Assembly: GCA_964506075.1 (NCBI GenBank)
Contig: CAZDKO010000005.1
Location: 1 to 62,527 of the forward strand
Reading direction: 5' to 3'
Source of the DNA: CAZDKO01 sp964506075 [NCBI: uncultured bacterium]
Lineage (GTDB): Bacteria; CAZDME01; JAYEMH01
Length of the DNA stretch: 62,527 nucleotides
Both the position numbers and the translations under genes were made by a program. The notes beneath the pieces are model-generated. The model was not told the origin of the DNA. It did not search any database and was given only the letters and a program-made list of their open reading frames with translations. This document shows positions 9,644 to 19,569 of the stretch, in pieces. The first letter of the stretch is position 1; each line of letters starts with the position of its first letter.

Positions 9644-10693
9644 TTAGTTCATGATAAAAGGATAACTTTCCTCAAAAAAACAGTTAATCAGAAAATGACA
9701 ATTTTCTTTACAGCCCCTGATATTTTCCCGGATGGCACCGGCTTTCTCCGAAAGCCATAGAGTTCGGATGTCATCTTTTTGCTCTTTGATATTTCCCAGA
9801 CTTTTCCAGTTGTAACATAAAAAAATATCACCGACCGAACTGATGTGAATAGCCTGTTCAAGATTACAAGGGCCGCTTTTTACAAAACGGTCAGGAGCGC
9901 TTAAATATCTTTCAAAGGCCTCTAATTGAATGGGCTGATTCCCCACTAACTTTTGTTCAATCTGACTGTGCTTGATGATTTCATCAATAACGCTAACGGC
10001 TTTTTTCGTATCCTGCGGCCAGTATTGACTGAATTCTTTGGAGTTATACCAATGCTTATTTAATTCATCTTTACCGCAATAAGTATTATTCGGTTGCATC
10101 GGCACCTGAAAATTAATGGAACGGACCCGGGGGGAAATATTTTCTACCCATTCAAGCAGCTCAATGACTCCATCCAGGTTATCCTCCATAATTATGGTGG
10201 CAATGCCGATATGAAGACCGGGGTAATATTCGGCCAGATTATCTATCGCCTCCATTACCTTTTTATGGGCCCCTCTGACCCCGCGCCACCGGTCATGAAT
10301 CTCTTCATCCAGGCTGTCTAAAGAAAGAATGAGACTGAAAAGCCCTGAACGGGCTATTTCCTGAGCCGTTTTTTTATCGATTAAATAGCCGTTACTGGCG
10401 ACGGTTACTTTAAAACCGATATCAGCGCAATATCTGACAAAATCCCAGAGCCAATTCATAAGCAGAGGCTCGCCCCCGCCTATGTAAATCTCAAAATTTT
10501 CATCGACTAAATCCCTGATCTGAGAAGCGGCCCTCTTCCATTCTTCAAGCGTGGGTTTCGGTTTCCCGGAGGTGTGCTTGTCTTTCTTCCATTTGTCACA
10601 CATTTTGCAGCGTAAAATACAATCGTCTATTATCCCGAAACTGCAAAATTTTGGTTTAAGCGTCTGCCCTTTATCTGTTCCCTCTATTTTCAC
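9644..10693 (-). CDS. Radical SAM/SPASM-like protein, array member (349 aa), close paralogue of 24459-25526
   Basis: Radical SAM cysteines are 25/29/32, with a GGGEP motif. Auxiliary cysteines are 276, 293, 328, 332 and 338; the first spacing is one residue shorter than in most siblings. It shares long blocks with the protein at 24459-25526 (WLWDFVRYC, MQPNNTY, HISSVGDIF, the CKENCHFL tail), far more than with other members. The two therefore look like a recent duplicate pair, and each has a GT-C-like gene downstream. It overlaps the upstream gene by 4 bp. Substrate unknown. Confidence 0.85.
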   Translation of the reverse strand: MKIEGTDKGQTLKPKFCSFGIIDDCILRCKMCDKWKKDKHTSGKPKPTLEEWKRAASQIRDLVDENFEIYIGGGEPLLMNWLWDFVRYCADIGFKVTVASNGYLIDKKTAQEIARSGLFSLILSLDSLDEEIHDRWRGVRGAHKKVMEAIDNLAEYYPGLHIGIATIIMEDNLDGVIELLEWVENISPRVRSINFQVPMQPNNTYCGKDELNKHWYNSKEFSQYWPQDTKKAVSVIDEIIKHSQIEQKLVGNQPIQLEAFERYLSAPDRFVKSGPCNLEQAIHISSVGDIFLCYNWKSLGNIKEQKDDIRTLWLSEKAGAIRENIRGCKENCHFLINCFFEESYPFIMN

Positions 10694-11685
10694 TGATATT
10701 CTTCCTCATAAACACAATTAATTAAAAGCTCACAATTTTTCTTGCAATTATGCATTTTTTCTCTGACTGAATCGGCCCTGGCCGAATTCCATATTTCAGA
10801 AAAATTTTGATTCTTTATATTCGCTAAAGGCTCGTGTTTAAAACAAAGATATATTTGCCCTTTAACATCCAGAAAAATTGAAGAGTAACCTAAATTACAT
10901 TCTGTTTTTTTTATAAAATTCAAAGGGGTTTCAAAATAACTTTCAAAAACTTCCAGCTGGGAAGAAGAATTTATTATTTTATAGCCTTTCCTTTTTAAAG
11001 CCGCTATCTCTTTTAATACGCTTTTAAGCTGCGATATATCTTTAGGCCAGAGATAAGAAAAAGGGCTGTTTTTATACCAGAACTCGTCTGCCGGCGATTC
11101 ATAAGGCCGCATCAGGGCCAGAAGATTAATACCGTTAATTTTCTCATGATTGTTTACCCAATCTATCAAAGGGAAAAGACCATCCAAAGTCTGCTCTGAA
11201 ATAATAGCGTTGATACCTAAATAAACATCCGGATAAATTTTATTCAGAATCTCAATAGCCCTCATCACCCTGCTCCAGCTTCCAGTAACACCCCTTAAGA
11301 AATCATGCGTTTTCTCATCCAGACTATCCAGAGACAGGAAGATACTATTCAGACCGCTATCGTTCATTTGCCGAGACATATTTTCATCTAATAAATACGC
11401 ATTGGTATTTATTAAAGAAGAAAAACCGCAATGGCGAATAAATTTTACTATATCCAGGAAATCGCTTCTTAAAAGAGGTTCTCCGCCAATTAAATTAAAT
11501 AAAACCGGCTTATCACAGAAATCCTTCAACTGTAATATAAAATTTTTAATGGTGGCAGTGTCCATCGTTTCTTTAAAACGGCTTTGTGTTTCCCACATTC
11601 TGCACATTTTACATTTAAACGTACATTGCTGGGTAACGGTTAAAACACAAAAATTCGGTTTTTTAGATTGTCTTTCTATAATCAT
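10690..11685 (-). CDS. Radical SAM/SPASM-like protein, array member (331 aa)
   Basis: SAM-cluster cysteines are 21/25/28 (CTFKCKMC), with a canonical GGEP motif and SLDSLDEKTHDFLRG. Auxiliary cysteines are 263, 281, 314, 318 and 324. It overlaps genes on both sides by 4 bp, so it is translationally coupled to the larger radical SAM protein upstream. Nothing in the sequence separates its substrate from those of its siblings. Confidence 0.85.
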   Translation of the reverse strand: MIIERQSKKPNFCVLTVTQQCTFKCKMCRMWETQSRFKETMDTATIKNFILQLKDFCDKPVLFNLIGGEPLLRSDFLDIVKFIRHCGFSSLINTNAYLLDENMSRQMNDSGLNSIFLSLDSLDEKTHDFLRGVTGSWSRVMRAIEILNKIYPDVYLGINAIISEQTLDGLFPLIDWVNNHEKINGINLLALMRPYESPADEFWYKNSPFSYLWPKDISQLKSVLKEIAALKRKGYKIINSSSQLEVFESYFETPLNFIKKTECNLGYSSIFLDVKGQIYLCFKHEPLANIKNQNFSEIWNSARADSVREKMHNCKKNCELLINCVYEEEYQ

Positions 11686-13247
11686 TTTATTTTTCCCGCT
11701 TGGAAAGCATCCTCTCCAAGAAATTTATATAAATTAATTTCTTTTAAATCCTGTATCATGGTCAACAAATTCTGATGATTATCGCAGTGGGTGCAATGTT
11801 CGTCATAAAGTTTCATCCCGTTTAAAAACTCAACGTCTTTATAATTTGACATAAATTTAGCTTCATATCGTCTTTGCCTGTAATAATCAGACTGCCAGAT
11901 TTCTTTAAATCGCTTTTCATCTAAATAACCTACCGTCCTGAGGTGGCAGCACATACTTATATCGCCTACCGCCGGAATTAAACAGAAACACCATCCAATA
12001 TGACAGCCTTCTTTTAAGAAAACGTCTTTAGACCACGAACCGGTGTCATTATCATAATTAGAAAGCTGGAATTTTATGTTGTCCACAAATTCTATCCCGG
12101 CTTTTTTAAAAATACCGGCTATAACCGGGAGGTCTCTCTGGATACTGGCAATTTGTTCATCGTTTAATTTTAAATGTCGGTTGTTTTTATCAAGCCTTAT
12201 AAGATAAAACCGGGCTGAATCTGTACCTATATAGACATCTAATTCGGCCATTTTTATAAGTTCGTCATAATTTAATTTGTGAATGACATGGGTCATCGTT
12301 AATATCGGCTGTCTCTTCGCTTTTTCCCTCTTTATGTCCATTAATCTTTTCATATTTTCAACGATAACGTTAAACCATTCCCCCTTCTTGGAATTCGGGC
12401 AGACTTCTTCATAAGTTTTTTCACTTCCGGCCGGTAAGGAACAATATATCTGACTGATGCCTAAGCCTATGACCTCCCGGGCAATTTTTTCATCAAGGAA
12501 ACATCCGTTGGTAAAAAAAAGAGATTTCATTTTTTTCTTTCTTACGTATCTTATCATCTCTAAAAAGTCAGGATGTAACAGGGGTTCTCCGTCTCCCTGA
12601 AGAATAATATCTTCGGCTTTAAGCTCGGCCGCATCATCCATAATTTCTTTAAATTTATCCAGCGTAATCTTTCTATCCAGGAATCCCGGGGCATGGTTAA
12701 TAACCGGATTATGAACAAAACAATGGACACAACCCACGTTGCATCGATGATAAGGGTCAAGCACGATTGTCTGGGGCCCGATAAAAGCCTCTTCACAAAC
12801 AACCCCTAATAACCGGGCAATTCGTTTTTCTTTGTGCGGATAATGGTAGGCCCGGTTACCGGCAATTTCCAGAATAAACCTTAAATCATCATCAATCAAT
12901 TTTAATTCCATATTTCCCAGACGGTTGCATAACCTCCTTAATTTTTCAATATACGTAAAGAAGTTACTGACAATATCACGCACCGGAAAAGCCTTAAATT
13001 CGTTATTTAATATCATTCTCTCTTCATCGCTGAGTTTCTTTTTTAAGAGAGCGGTAGCGAATTCAACGATTTTATTGAGTCTGAAAAAATTATATCTGGA
13101 AATACCGATAACCACTTTAACCCCTTTATTTTTAACCTGCGCTTCAATCAAGGTTATGGTATTACGGAAATCAGCTTGACTGGCAATACGATTATGTAAC
13201 TGGGCATAATCGCCGCATAATAAAATTTTTGAATCTAATCTACGCAT
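11682..13247 (-). CDS. Radical SAM protein with ~150-residue N-terminal extension (521 aa)
   Basis: Radical SAM cysteines are 169/173/176 (CNVGCVHC). A QGDGEPLLHP segment stands in for GGEP, and the tail has SPASM-type cysteines (HIGWCFCLIPAVGDISMCC, then CTHCDN at the end). It belongs to the longer SPASM class, like the units in the 73-4341 protein, rather than the twelve short paralogues. The N-terminal extension begins with a SKILLCGDYAQLHNR segment and looks alpha/beta at first and helical later; I do not recognise it. The ribosome site is GAGAGGG, ahead of an ATG start. It is probably another modifying enzyme of the same pathway. Confidence 0.82.
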   Translation of the reverse strand: MRRLDSKILLCGDYAQLHNRIASQADFRNTITLIEAQVKNKGVKVVIGISRYNFFRLNKIVEFATALLKKKLSDEERMILNNEFKAFPVRDIVSNFFTYIEKLRRLCNRLGNMELKLIDDDLRFILEIAGNRAYHYPHKEKRIARLLGVVCEEAFIGPQTIVLDPYHRCNVGCVHCFVHNPVINHAPGFLDRKITLDKFKEIMDDAAELKAEDIILQGDGEPLLHPDFLEMIRYVRKKKMKSLFFTNGCFLDEKIAREVIGLGISQIYCSLPAGSEKTYEEVCPNSKKGEWFNVIVENMKRLMDIKREKAKRQPILTMTHVIHKLNYDELIKMAELDVYIGTDSARFYLIRLDKNNRHLKLNDEQIASIQRDLPVIAGIFKKAGIEFVDNIKFQLSNYDNDTGSWSKDVFLKEGCHIGWCFCLIPAVGDISMCCHLRTVGYLDEKRFKEIWQSDYYRQRRYEAKFMSNYKDVEFLNGMKLYDEHCTHCDNHQNLLTMIQDLKEINLYKFLGEDAFQAGKIK

Positions 13248-13297
13248 TTTATAAAAAACCCTCTCTTTTTTTTATTTTATCTCAGTTTATCTGGCCG

Positions 13298-14323
13298 TCA
13301 CTGGCCATCTTCAAAATAACAGTTAACCAAGGGTCCGCAATATTTCTGACAGGACTCCATTTTCCTTCTTATCTCATTGGCTTCCCGGGAATACCAGAGG
13401 TCTCTCAGATTAACACCTTCTGCCCTGAGGTTACCCACCCTTCCGTAGATATGGCAAAGGTTAATATCGCCTAAAGGGCTGACGCTAAAAATATGTTTCC
13501 CTTTACGACATTTTACTTTTCGGTTAAATCCCTGAGGGTCCTGGAAATATAATTTAAAAGCTTCCAGTTGCCCAAGGGGGTTGGCAATTTTAAAACCCCT
13601 TTTTTTCAGCTCAATTAATCCGTCTATAACCGCATTCACTTCTTCGGTATTATCGGGCCAGAGACCCTTGAACTCATCCCGGAGATACCACTTGTTATCC
13701 GTAAACCAGCCATCGTCAGAACTGGAAAAATTAGGTTGAACGATAGCTTGAAAATACATATTTCCTATCCGGCGGTCACGCTCTCCCCACTCAGCCAATT
13801 CGATTATTTCGGCTAAATTATGTTTCATAATAATCGTCTGGAGACTTAAGCTGAAACCATCCACTCTAAATTTATCCAGGTAATCAATGGCTCTGAAGAC
13901 CTTTTTATACACACCCTCCACTCCTCTTATATAATCGTGAGTCTTCTCATCTAAACTATCCAGAGAAATACCCAGGCAATTCAAGCCCGAACCGGCTATT
14001 TCTCTGGCCAGGGTTTCATCTATTAAATAAGCGTTTGAAACCATTATGACCTTAAACCCCTGTCGGGCGGTAAACCGGATCAGGTCTAAAACCCCTTCTT
14101 TTAATAACGGCTCCCCGCCGGTAATATTTATCTCTATTTGCGTCCCCAGTTGTTCACGAAGGCGAACGATAAAATTTTTCCATTCATCAATGCTGAGTTC
14201 ATCGGGCGTACCTTTACATTTCCAATTCCCGCACATTTTACAGCGTAACATGCATTTTTCTAAAACCTCCAGGACACAAACCTGAGGATTTAAGAGGTCC
14301 TTGTTTTCCGATTTTCCTTTCAT
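13298..14323 (-). CDS. Radical SAM/SPASM-like protein, array member (341 aa)
   Basis: I chose the ATG at 14323 because GGAG lies 7 bases upstream. A frame start 39 bp earlier (14362) is possible but overlaps the upstream gene. Radical SAM cysteines are 24/28/31, followed by a GGEP motif. Auxiliary cysteines are 272, 290, 325, 329 and 335. The segment after the second auxiliary cysteine reads HIYGRVGNL instead of the usual acidic MDPIGNI, so the pocket near the cluster may differ. Substrate unknown. Confidence 0.84.
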   Translation of the reverse strand: MKGKSENKDLLNPQVCVLEVLEKCMLRCKMCGNWKCKGTPDELSIDEWKNFIVRLREQLGTQIEINITGGEPLLKEGVLDLIRFTARQGFKVIMVSNAYLIDETLAREIAGSGLNCLGISLDSLDEKTHDYIRGVEGVYKKVFRAIDYLDKFRVDGFSLSLQTIIMKHNLAEIIELAEWGERDRRIGNMYFQAIVQPNFSSSDDGWFTDNKWYLRDEFKGLWPDNTEEVNAVIDGLIELKKRGFKIANPLGQLEAFKLYFQDPQGFNRKVKCRKGKHIFSVSPLGDINLCHIYGRVGNLRAEGVNLRDLWYSREANEIRRKMESCQKYCGPLVNCYFEDGQ

Positions 14324-14325
14324 AC

Positions 14326-15297
14326 TCAGTCTCCATAGAAACAGTTTATCATCGGCTCGCAATTTCTCCGGCAGTGCTTTATTTCTTCTCTTACCTGTGC
14401 CGCTTTAGCACTACTCCAGATATTTTCAATAGTCTCGTTTTTAATGTTCCCAATTGGGTCCATGTTCCAGCAGAGATAAACATCGCCTCCGGAAGAAACA
14501 TTCAAAACAATCTCATCAAAATTACACCGGTCATCCCGGACGAACCTCCCGACGGGATTCTCAAAATACACCTTAAACATCTCCAGTTGAGAAACGGGGT
14601 TGGTAATTTTATACCCTTTCTTCTTGAGTAAAATCAACTGGTCAATTATTTCATGAACCCTTTCGGTCTCAGACGGCCATAAGAAACTGTATTCTTTCTG
14701 TCTATACCAGAATTTATCCGTCTCTGAACAGTGGGGCTGCATAATGGCCATAAAATTGATGGAGGCGATTTTTTCATTTTGATTGACCCAGTCGGCCAGC
14801 GGTAAAATATCACTCAAGTTTTCATTCATGATGATGGTTAAAATATCGGTTTTACACTCTGATTGGCATTGGTAAATATAGTCTACCGCCCCCATAACTT
14901 TTTTATAGACGCCTTTAACGCCGCGGATGGAATCGTGAGTCTCTTCTCTCAGACTATCTAAAGATATACCTAAAGTATTAAGGCCGGCTTTCGCGATCAT
15001 ACCGGCCACTTTCTGATTTATAAGAAAACCGCTACTAGGCATTGAGACCCGTAGCCCCTTCGTGCGAATAAAACTAATCAGTTCATAAATATAATCTTTC
15101 AATAATGGCTCTCCCCCTAGAATGTTAACCTCAATCGGGTAATCCAAAAATAAACTTAATTCTTCAATAAATTTCTTCCATTCCGGTAAACCGATTTCTT
15201 TTTCATTCCGGGGCACCTTCCACATAAAACACATCTTGCACCTTAAAGGACACTCAAAACCCAGAGAAATCATGCAATATTTTGGTTTTTTAAGCAT
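14326..15297 (-). CDS. Radical SAM/SPASM-like protein, array member (323 aa)
   Basis: This is the shortest member of the set. SAM-cluster cysteines are 16/20/23 (CPLRCKMC), with a GGEP motif. Auxiliary cysteines are 258, 276, 309, 313 and 319, and the chain ends four residues after the last one. It lies 15 bp after the aldo/keto reductase gene, and the next gene starts directly beyond its stop. Substrate unknown. Confidence 0.85.
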   Translation of the reverse strand: MLKKPKYCMISLGFECPLRCKMCFMWKVPRNEKEIGLPEWKKFIEELSLFLDYPIEVNILGGEPLLKDYIYELISFIRTKGLRVSMPSSGFLINQKVAGMIAKAGLNTLGISLDSLREETHDSIRGVKGVYKKVMGAVDYIYQCQSECKTDILTIIMNENLSDILPLADWVNQNEKIASINFMAIMQPHCSETDKFWYRQKEYSFLWPSETERVHEIIDQLILLKKKGYKITNPVSQLEMFKVYFENPVGRFVRDDRCNFDEIVLNVSSGGDVYLCWNMDPIGNIKNETIENIWSSAKAAQVREEIKHCRRNCEPMINCFYGD

Positions 15298-15312
15298 CGG
15301 CTTTATCCCTTT

Positions 15313-16401
15313 TTAAGATGAACTGAATAACTCATGGGTTTGTTTAAGTAAAGCCACAATATCCAGTTTCTGGGGACAGCGCGGTAAACATTGACCGCAC
15401 TCTATACAAGCATCGGCTCTCTTAAATTCATTCTGGTATTGTCTCCTGGCCCAGTCTTTAAGGCCATAAATTTTATAATAATTCAGATATTTTAAAACCC
15501 GCGGTATTTCAATGTTCTGGCTGCACGGACGGCAATAACCGCAATGATTGCAAAAACTATTGCCTAAAGATTTAAATTGTTTGACAATTTTATCGATTTC
15601 CTGCAGTTCCTGTTCTCTAAGTAAACCAATGTCCTCTCCGATAGAGGCATTCTCTTCAACTTCACTCACTCTCCCCATCCCGGAAAGAGCCGTGCATACA
15701 TATGGGTTTGAAATTACGAATCTAAGCCCAAGATGGGCTGTGGGAAAGGTAGCGTCTGCTAATCGCCTCTGTATTTCATCCGGCGGAGGTACTAACATTC
15801 CACCGGCCAAGGGATTCATAATGATCACCCCGATACCCATTTCACTGGCTTTTTGAATCAACTCTTCTTTTTCGCGGTTTAGCATATTATAGTGAACGGT
15901 TAAACATTCAAACACGCCCGGTTCCAGATACCGCCTAATGTTTTCGCTCGTATCGTGGCTGGTTATCCCGATATGGTCAATAAGACCTTCCTGCCGGGCC
16001 CTCTGGGCTCCTTCTAACGGTCCGCCTTTAGACATCATCACTTCAAATGTTCCCTGGTCATTTATCCCCCACATCTGATAGAAATCTATTTTTTCCACCC
16101 CCATTTTTTTTAATGCTTCATCTATAGCTCGTCTTACTCCGTCGGCGGTGCTGGTAAAATCGTGCTTGGGGTGAGATTTAGTGGAGATAAAAACTTTATC
16201 CCTGTTCCCTTTTATCCCTTTACCCAGAATCAGTTCACTCTGGTTATCGCAATATATATGAGAGGTCTCAAAAAAATTTATCCCTAATTCAATCGCCCGG
16301 CGGATATTTCCAACTGCATCTTCATTAAACCACTGCGTTCCGCCAAACCCGACTACCGAAAACATTTTTCCTGTCTTACCTAACGGCCGGTATTTCATCA
16401 A
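15313..16401 (-). CDS. Aldo/keto reductase with C-terminal 4Fe-4S domain (362 aa)
   Basis: Residues about 1-280 form an aldo/keto reductase barrel: it opens with a MKYRPLGKTG-type N-terminus, followed by a GINFFETSHIY segment and a DFYQMWG strand. The tail carries two cysteine clusters, CNHCGYCRPC and CIECGQCLPRC, typical of the ferredoxin-fused predicted oxidoreductase family. It should reduce a carbonyl using a nicotinamide or Fe-S electron source. It overlaps the upstream radical SAM gene by 4 bp and is the only conventional redox enzyme inside the array. It may either process a radical SAM product or feed electrons to the array enzymes; both are inference. Confidence 0.88.
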   Translation of the reverse strand: MMKYRPLGKTGKMFSVVGFGGTQWFNEDAVGNIRRAIELGINFFETSHIYCDNQSELILGKGIKGNRDKVFISTKSHPKHDFTSTADGVRRAIDEALKKMGVEKIDFYQMWGINDQGTFEVMMSKGGPLEGAQRARQEGLIDHIGITSHDTSENIRRYLEPGVFECLTVHYNMLNREKEELIQKASEMGIGVIIMNPLAGGMLVPPPDEIQRRLADATFPTAHLGLRFVISNPYVCTALSGMGRVSEVEENASIGEDIGLLREQELQEIDKIVKQFKSLGNSFCNHCGYCRPCSQNIEIPRVLKYLNYYKIYGLKDWARRQYQNEFKRADACIECGQCLPRCPQKLDIVALLKQTHELFSSS

Positions 16402-17447
16402 ACTTCTCCTTTTTCTTTGTTTTCGTCCTCATAGCTATAATTAAACATCAGGTCGCGACAGATATTCTTACAGGTTAATACCCGGTTACGGATAAATTCG
16501 GCTTCTTTTGAAACCCACAACTCCCCCAGGGGTTTATTGCGGATATTACCGACTTCCCCGGTCCGCGAGCAAAAAGAGAGATTTCCCACCGGGTCTATAA
16601 TAGCCACCTGATTAAAAATATTACAGCGTATATCCCCGGTGACGGCTTCTGGGTTCCGGTAATAACTTTTATAAAGCTCCAGTTGTGATATTTCATTGGA
16701 TATCTTGGGACTACCCTGACGTTTGAGAGCGATTATCTCCTCTATTGACTCGTTAAGGACGCTATTATCCTTTGGCCAGAGAAAACTAAATTCGTCTGAT
16801 TTATACCACCTTTCATCCTCGGGAGAATTAAGGGGCTGTTTGAGCGCCTGGAGAGAAATAAATTGAATTCGCTTATCTTCTTCGGCAAATTTTACCAATT
16901 GAACCAGTTCGGTAACGTTATGCTCTAAAATTACCGATTGTATCCCGATATCTATGGGTTTTTTCAATTCAGAGCGGTATCTCTCCAGTAAATCGAGCGC
17001 CTCCATCACTTTTAAGTAACAGCCTTTTTTACCCCTTAGATAATCGTGGATTTCCGGTTTAAGGCTATCCAGCGATAAGATAATGGTTGATAATCCGGAG
17101 TCAACCACTCTTTTAGCTATCTCATCCGTTATCAAAACCGCATTGGTGACTATATCAGCCATAAATTTATCTTTATAAGCACCTATATATTCTACCAGGT
17201 CTAAAATGCCCTCCTTCATTAAAGGTTCGCCACCGACTAAATGTATTTTACTCGGACGCTCAATAAAATATTTCAAAGAATCAATAAAACTTTTCCACTC
17301 TTCAATCGTCAATTCATTTTCTCTCTGGAAACTTTTCCATTGATGACAAATTTTGCATTTCAACATGCAAATATCCAGCATCACCAACACGTAATTTCTG
17401 GGCTTAAACACGGTTACGTCCTTAGCGGCGTTCATTTCTGTTTTCAA
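16398..17447 (-). CDS. Radical SAM/SPASM-like protein, array member lacking the last auxiliary cysteine (349 aa)
   Basis: SAM-cluster cysteines are 27/31/34 (CMLKCKIC) and GGEP is present. Four auxiliary cysteines are visible at 275, 293, 326 and 330. The fifth, present in most siblings six residues after the fourth, is Asn336 here. The auxiliary cluster may therefore have an open iron site or another ligand, which in SPASM and twitch enzymes can bind substrate. The gene overlaps the aldo/keto reductase gene by 4 bp. Confidence 0.84.
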   Translation of the reverse strand: MKTEMNAAKDVTVFKPRNYVLVMLDICMLKCKICHQWKSFQRENELTIEEWKSFIDSLKYFIERPSKIHLVGGEPLMKEGILDLVEYIGAYKDKFMADIVTNAVLITDEIAKRVVDSGLSTIILSLDSLKPEIHDYLRGKKGCYLKVMEALDLLERYRSELKKPIDIGIQSVILEHNVTELVQLVKFAEEDKRIQFISLQALKQPLNSPEDERWYKSDEFSFLWPKDNSVLNESIEEIIALKRQGSPKISNEISQLELYKSYYRNPEAVTGDIRCNIFNQVAIIDPVGNLSFCSRTGEVGNIRNKPLGELWVSKEAEFIRNRVLTCKNICRDLMFNYSYEDENKEKGEV

Positions 17448-17462
17448 TCTCCGTAATAATAA

Positions 17463-18545
17463 TTACTTTTCTTCTTCGTAATAGCAGTTTATAACCAGTT
17501 CACAATTCTTTTTACAGACCAACATTTGCTTTCTAATCCGGCCGGCTTCTTTGGAAAACCACCTCTCGGAAATATCATCTGTCCTGATATTTCCCAGTTT
17601 ATCCATAAAAAAACATATATACATATCTCCGATAGCGTTAACATTAACGGCGCGGTCGGAAAGGTTACACCGCTGTGACTTTACAAAAGCTTCAGGATTT
17701 TCAAAATATCTCTTGAAAATTTTAAACTGAGTGGTGGAATTCTCAATTTTATAGCCGGATTTTTTAAGATAAATTAATTTATCAATAACAAGATTGAGCC
17801 TCTCCAGATTCTCCGGCCATAAAAACTTATAGTCCTCTCTTTTATACCAGTCCCAGCTCAGGCTTGAACCAAAAGGCCTCATCACTGCCATAAAATATAT
17901 TGAATCAAGATATCTTTCCTGTTCCACCCATTCCGTAAGTTTAACGATATCCTCTAAATTAACCCCGGAAATAATGGTATTAATGCCTAACTTCATCCCT
18001 TTCTTCCCGATTTTATTAAAATACCCCAGTGCATCCATAACCCGCTGGAAACAGTCGTTTTTCCCCCTTAAAAAATCGTGGGTGGAAGGATTAAGACTTT
18101 CCAGAGATAAATTTAAATGACTGAGCCCGGAATCCACAATCGAGCGTGCCATTGATTCATCAATAGTATATCCGGAGCTGGTGATAACCGTTCTGGACCC
18201 TTTTTCTTTTATAAACTTCACCAGGTCTAATATGCCGTTTTTAATCAAGGTTTCTCCGCCGATAAGATGCACCTCTACGGGTTCAGAAGTAAATTTATTT
18301 AATGAATCTATAAATCTTTTACACTCTTCAATACTGATTTCATTTTCCAGTGTATCGAGTTTCCATAAATTACACATCTTGCAGCGCAGGATACAGCGGT
18401 TAGTGACGGTTAAAAGACAGGTTTTAGGCCTTCCCGGACCGGGTAAATTGTTGCTTTCCTTGGTATTTTGTTTAATAATCTCTTTTTGTTTTTTAAACAT
18501 ATCGTAAGGCGATTTATCTGGCGATATAATCGGTAATATTTTCAA
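17463..18545 (-). CDS. Radical SAM/SPASM-like protein, array member (360 aa)
   Basis: Radical SAM cysteines are 51/55/58, and the usual GGEP reads GGETL. Auxiliary cysteines are 293, 311, 344, 348 and 354. The listed start is a TTG at 18545 that overlaps the upstream gene by 32 bp without a good ribosome site. An ATG at 18500 (residue 16) is an alternative, so the exact start is unsure. The extra N-terminal ~30 residues are polar and not shared with siblings. Confidence 0.82.
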   Translation of the reverse strand: MKILPIISPDKSPYDMFKKQKEIIKQNTKESNNLPGPGRPKTCLLTVTNRCILRCKMCNLWKLDTLENEISIEECKRFIDSLNKFTSEPVEVHLIGGETLIKNGILDLVKFIKEKGSRTVITSSGYTIDESMARSIVDSGLSHLNLSLESLNPSTHDFLRGKNDCFQRVMDALGYFNKIGKKGMKLGINTIISGVNLEDIVKLTEWVEQERYLDSIYFMAVMRPFGSSLSWDWYKREDYKFLWPENLERLNLVIDKLIYLKKSGYKIENSTTQFKIFKRYFENPEAFVKSQRCNLSDRAVNVNAIGDMYICFFMDKLGNIRTDDISERWFSKEAGRIRKQMLVCKKNCELVINCYYEEEK

Positions 18546-19548
18546 TTTTATAAAAACAGTTAACCACGATATCGCAATCTTTATTACAACTGTTAATAGC
18601 CTCCTGGGCTTTCTGCATATCTTTAGAAAACCAGACTTCTGAAAATTTCCTTTCTCTTATATTAGCTATCGGCGGCATATAAAAACACATATTGATATCC
18701 CCATAGGCATTAATTTCCGGGGCTAAATCTCCGCGGGGGCACTTTACTTTACTGTCGTGAACAAACCGATACGGATTTCTGAAATACTCCTTTACCAATC
18801 TTAACTGTTCGGGAGGATTGCAAATTTTATATCCTTTTTCTTTAAGTAAAGCCAATTTCTCCAATATCTCACTTACCCTTTTGGTATTTTGCGGCCAGAC
18901 TTCATTATTATCCTTATTTTTATACCACTCTCTTTCGTAATTATCACAATCAAAAGGCTGTAAACAAGCGTTAAAAAATAAATCGTTTATTTTTTCATTG
19001 TTATTAACCCACTCGGTCAAAGAAAGAACTTCGTCCAGATTCTTTTCCATCAGAGTCATCGTTATTCCGATGCTGAGACGTTTTTCTTTATTATCTCCTC
19101 TATATTTATCCAGCCAATCAATCGCCTTCATAACCTGCCGATAACTGCCCTTGACTCCGCGGAGATAATCATGGGTTTCTTCCTTAAAACCATCCAGAGA
19201 AAGAAATATCCCGGTAAGACCCGACTCAACAATTTTTTGGGCCATCTCTTCGTCAATATAAAATCCGTTGGTGGTGATTGAACTGTTGAAGCCGCTTTGT
19301 TTAATATAAGAAACTATTTCCATTGAATCCTGCCTTAAAAAAACCTCCCCGCCAATTAAATGGATAAAAAGCGGCTCGGTAGTAACCTTCCTGAAATCGT
19401 CTATAAAATCTTTTATCTCCTCTATACTGAGCTCTTTTCTTTCCTGCGGTCTTTCAACATTTTTCCACATATTGCACATTTTACATCTAAAATTACATTG
19501 CTTTGAAATAACTAAAAGGCAGAAGGCCGGTTTCTTTACAGTTTCCAT
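18514..19548 (-). CDS. Radical SAM/SPASM-like protein, array member (344 aa)
   Basis: The ATG at 19548 is preferred because GGAG lies a few bases upstream; a start at 19563 would add five residues. SAM-cluster cysteines are 18/22/25. The GGEP position reads GGEVFL, so the proline is lost. Auxiliary cysteines are 270, 288, 321, 325 and 331. The first auxiliary cysteine lies in CPRGD, shared only with the member at 21284-22318, which suggests these two form a subgroup. It follows the B12 radical SAM gene by about 20 bp. Confidence 0.84.
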   Translation of the reverse strand: METVKKPAFCLLVISKQCNFRCKMCNMWKNVERPQERKELSIEEIKDFIDDFRKVTTEPLFIHLIGGEVFLRQDSMEIVSYIKQSGFNSSITTNGFYIDEEMAQKIVESGLTGIFLSLDGFKEETHDYLRGVKGSYRQVMKAIDWLDKYRGDNKEKRLSIGITMTLMEKNLDEVLSLTEWVNNNEKINDLFFNACLQPFDCDNYEREWYKNKDNNEVWPQNTKRVSEILEKLALLKEKGYKICNPPEQLRLVKEYFRNPYRFVHDSKVKCPRGDLAPEINAYGDINMCFYMPPIANIRERKFSEVWFSKDMQKAQEAINSCNKDCDIVVNCFYKIENITDYIAR

Positions 19549-19569
19549 TTTTACTCCAAGCATTATTCG

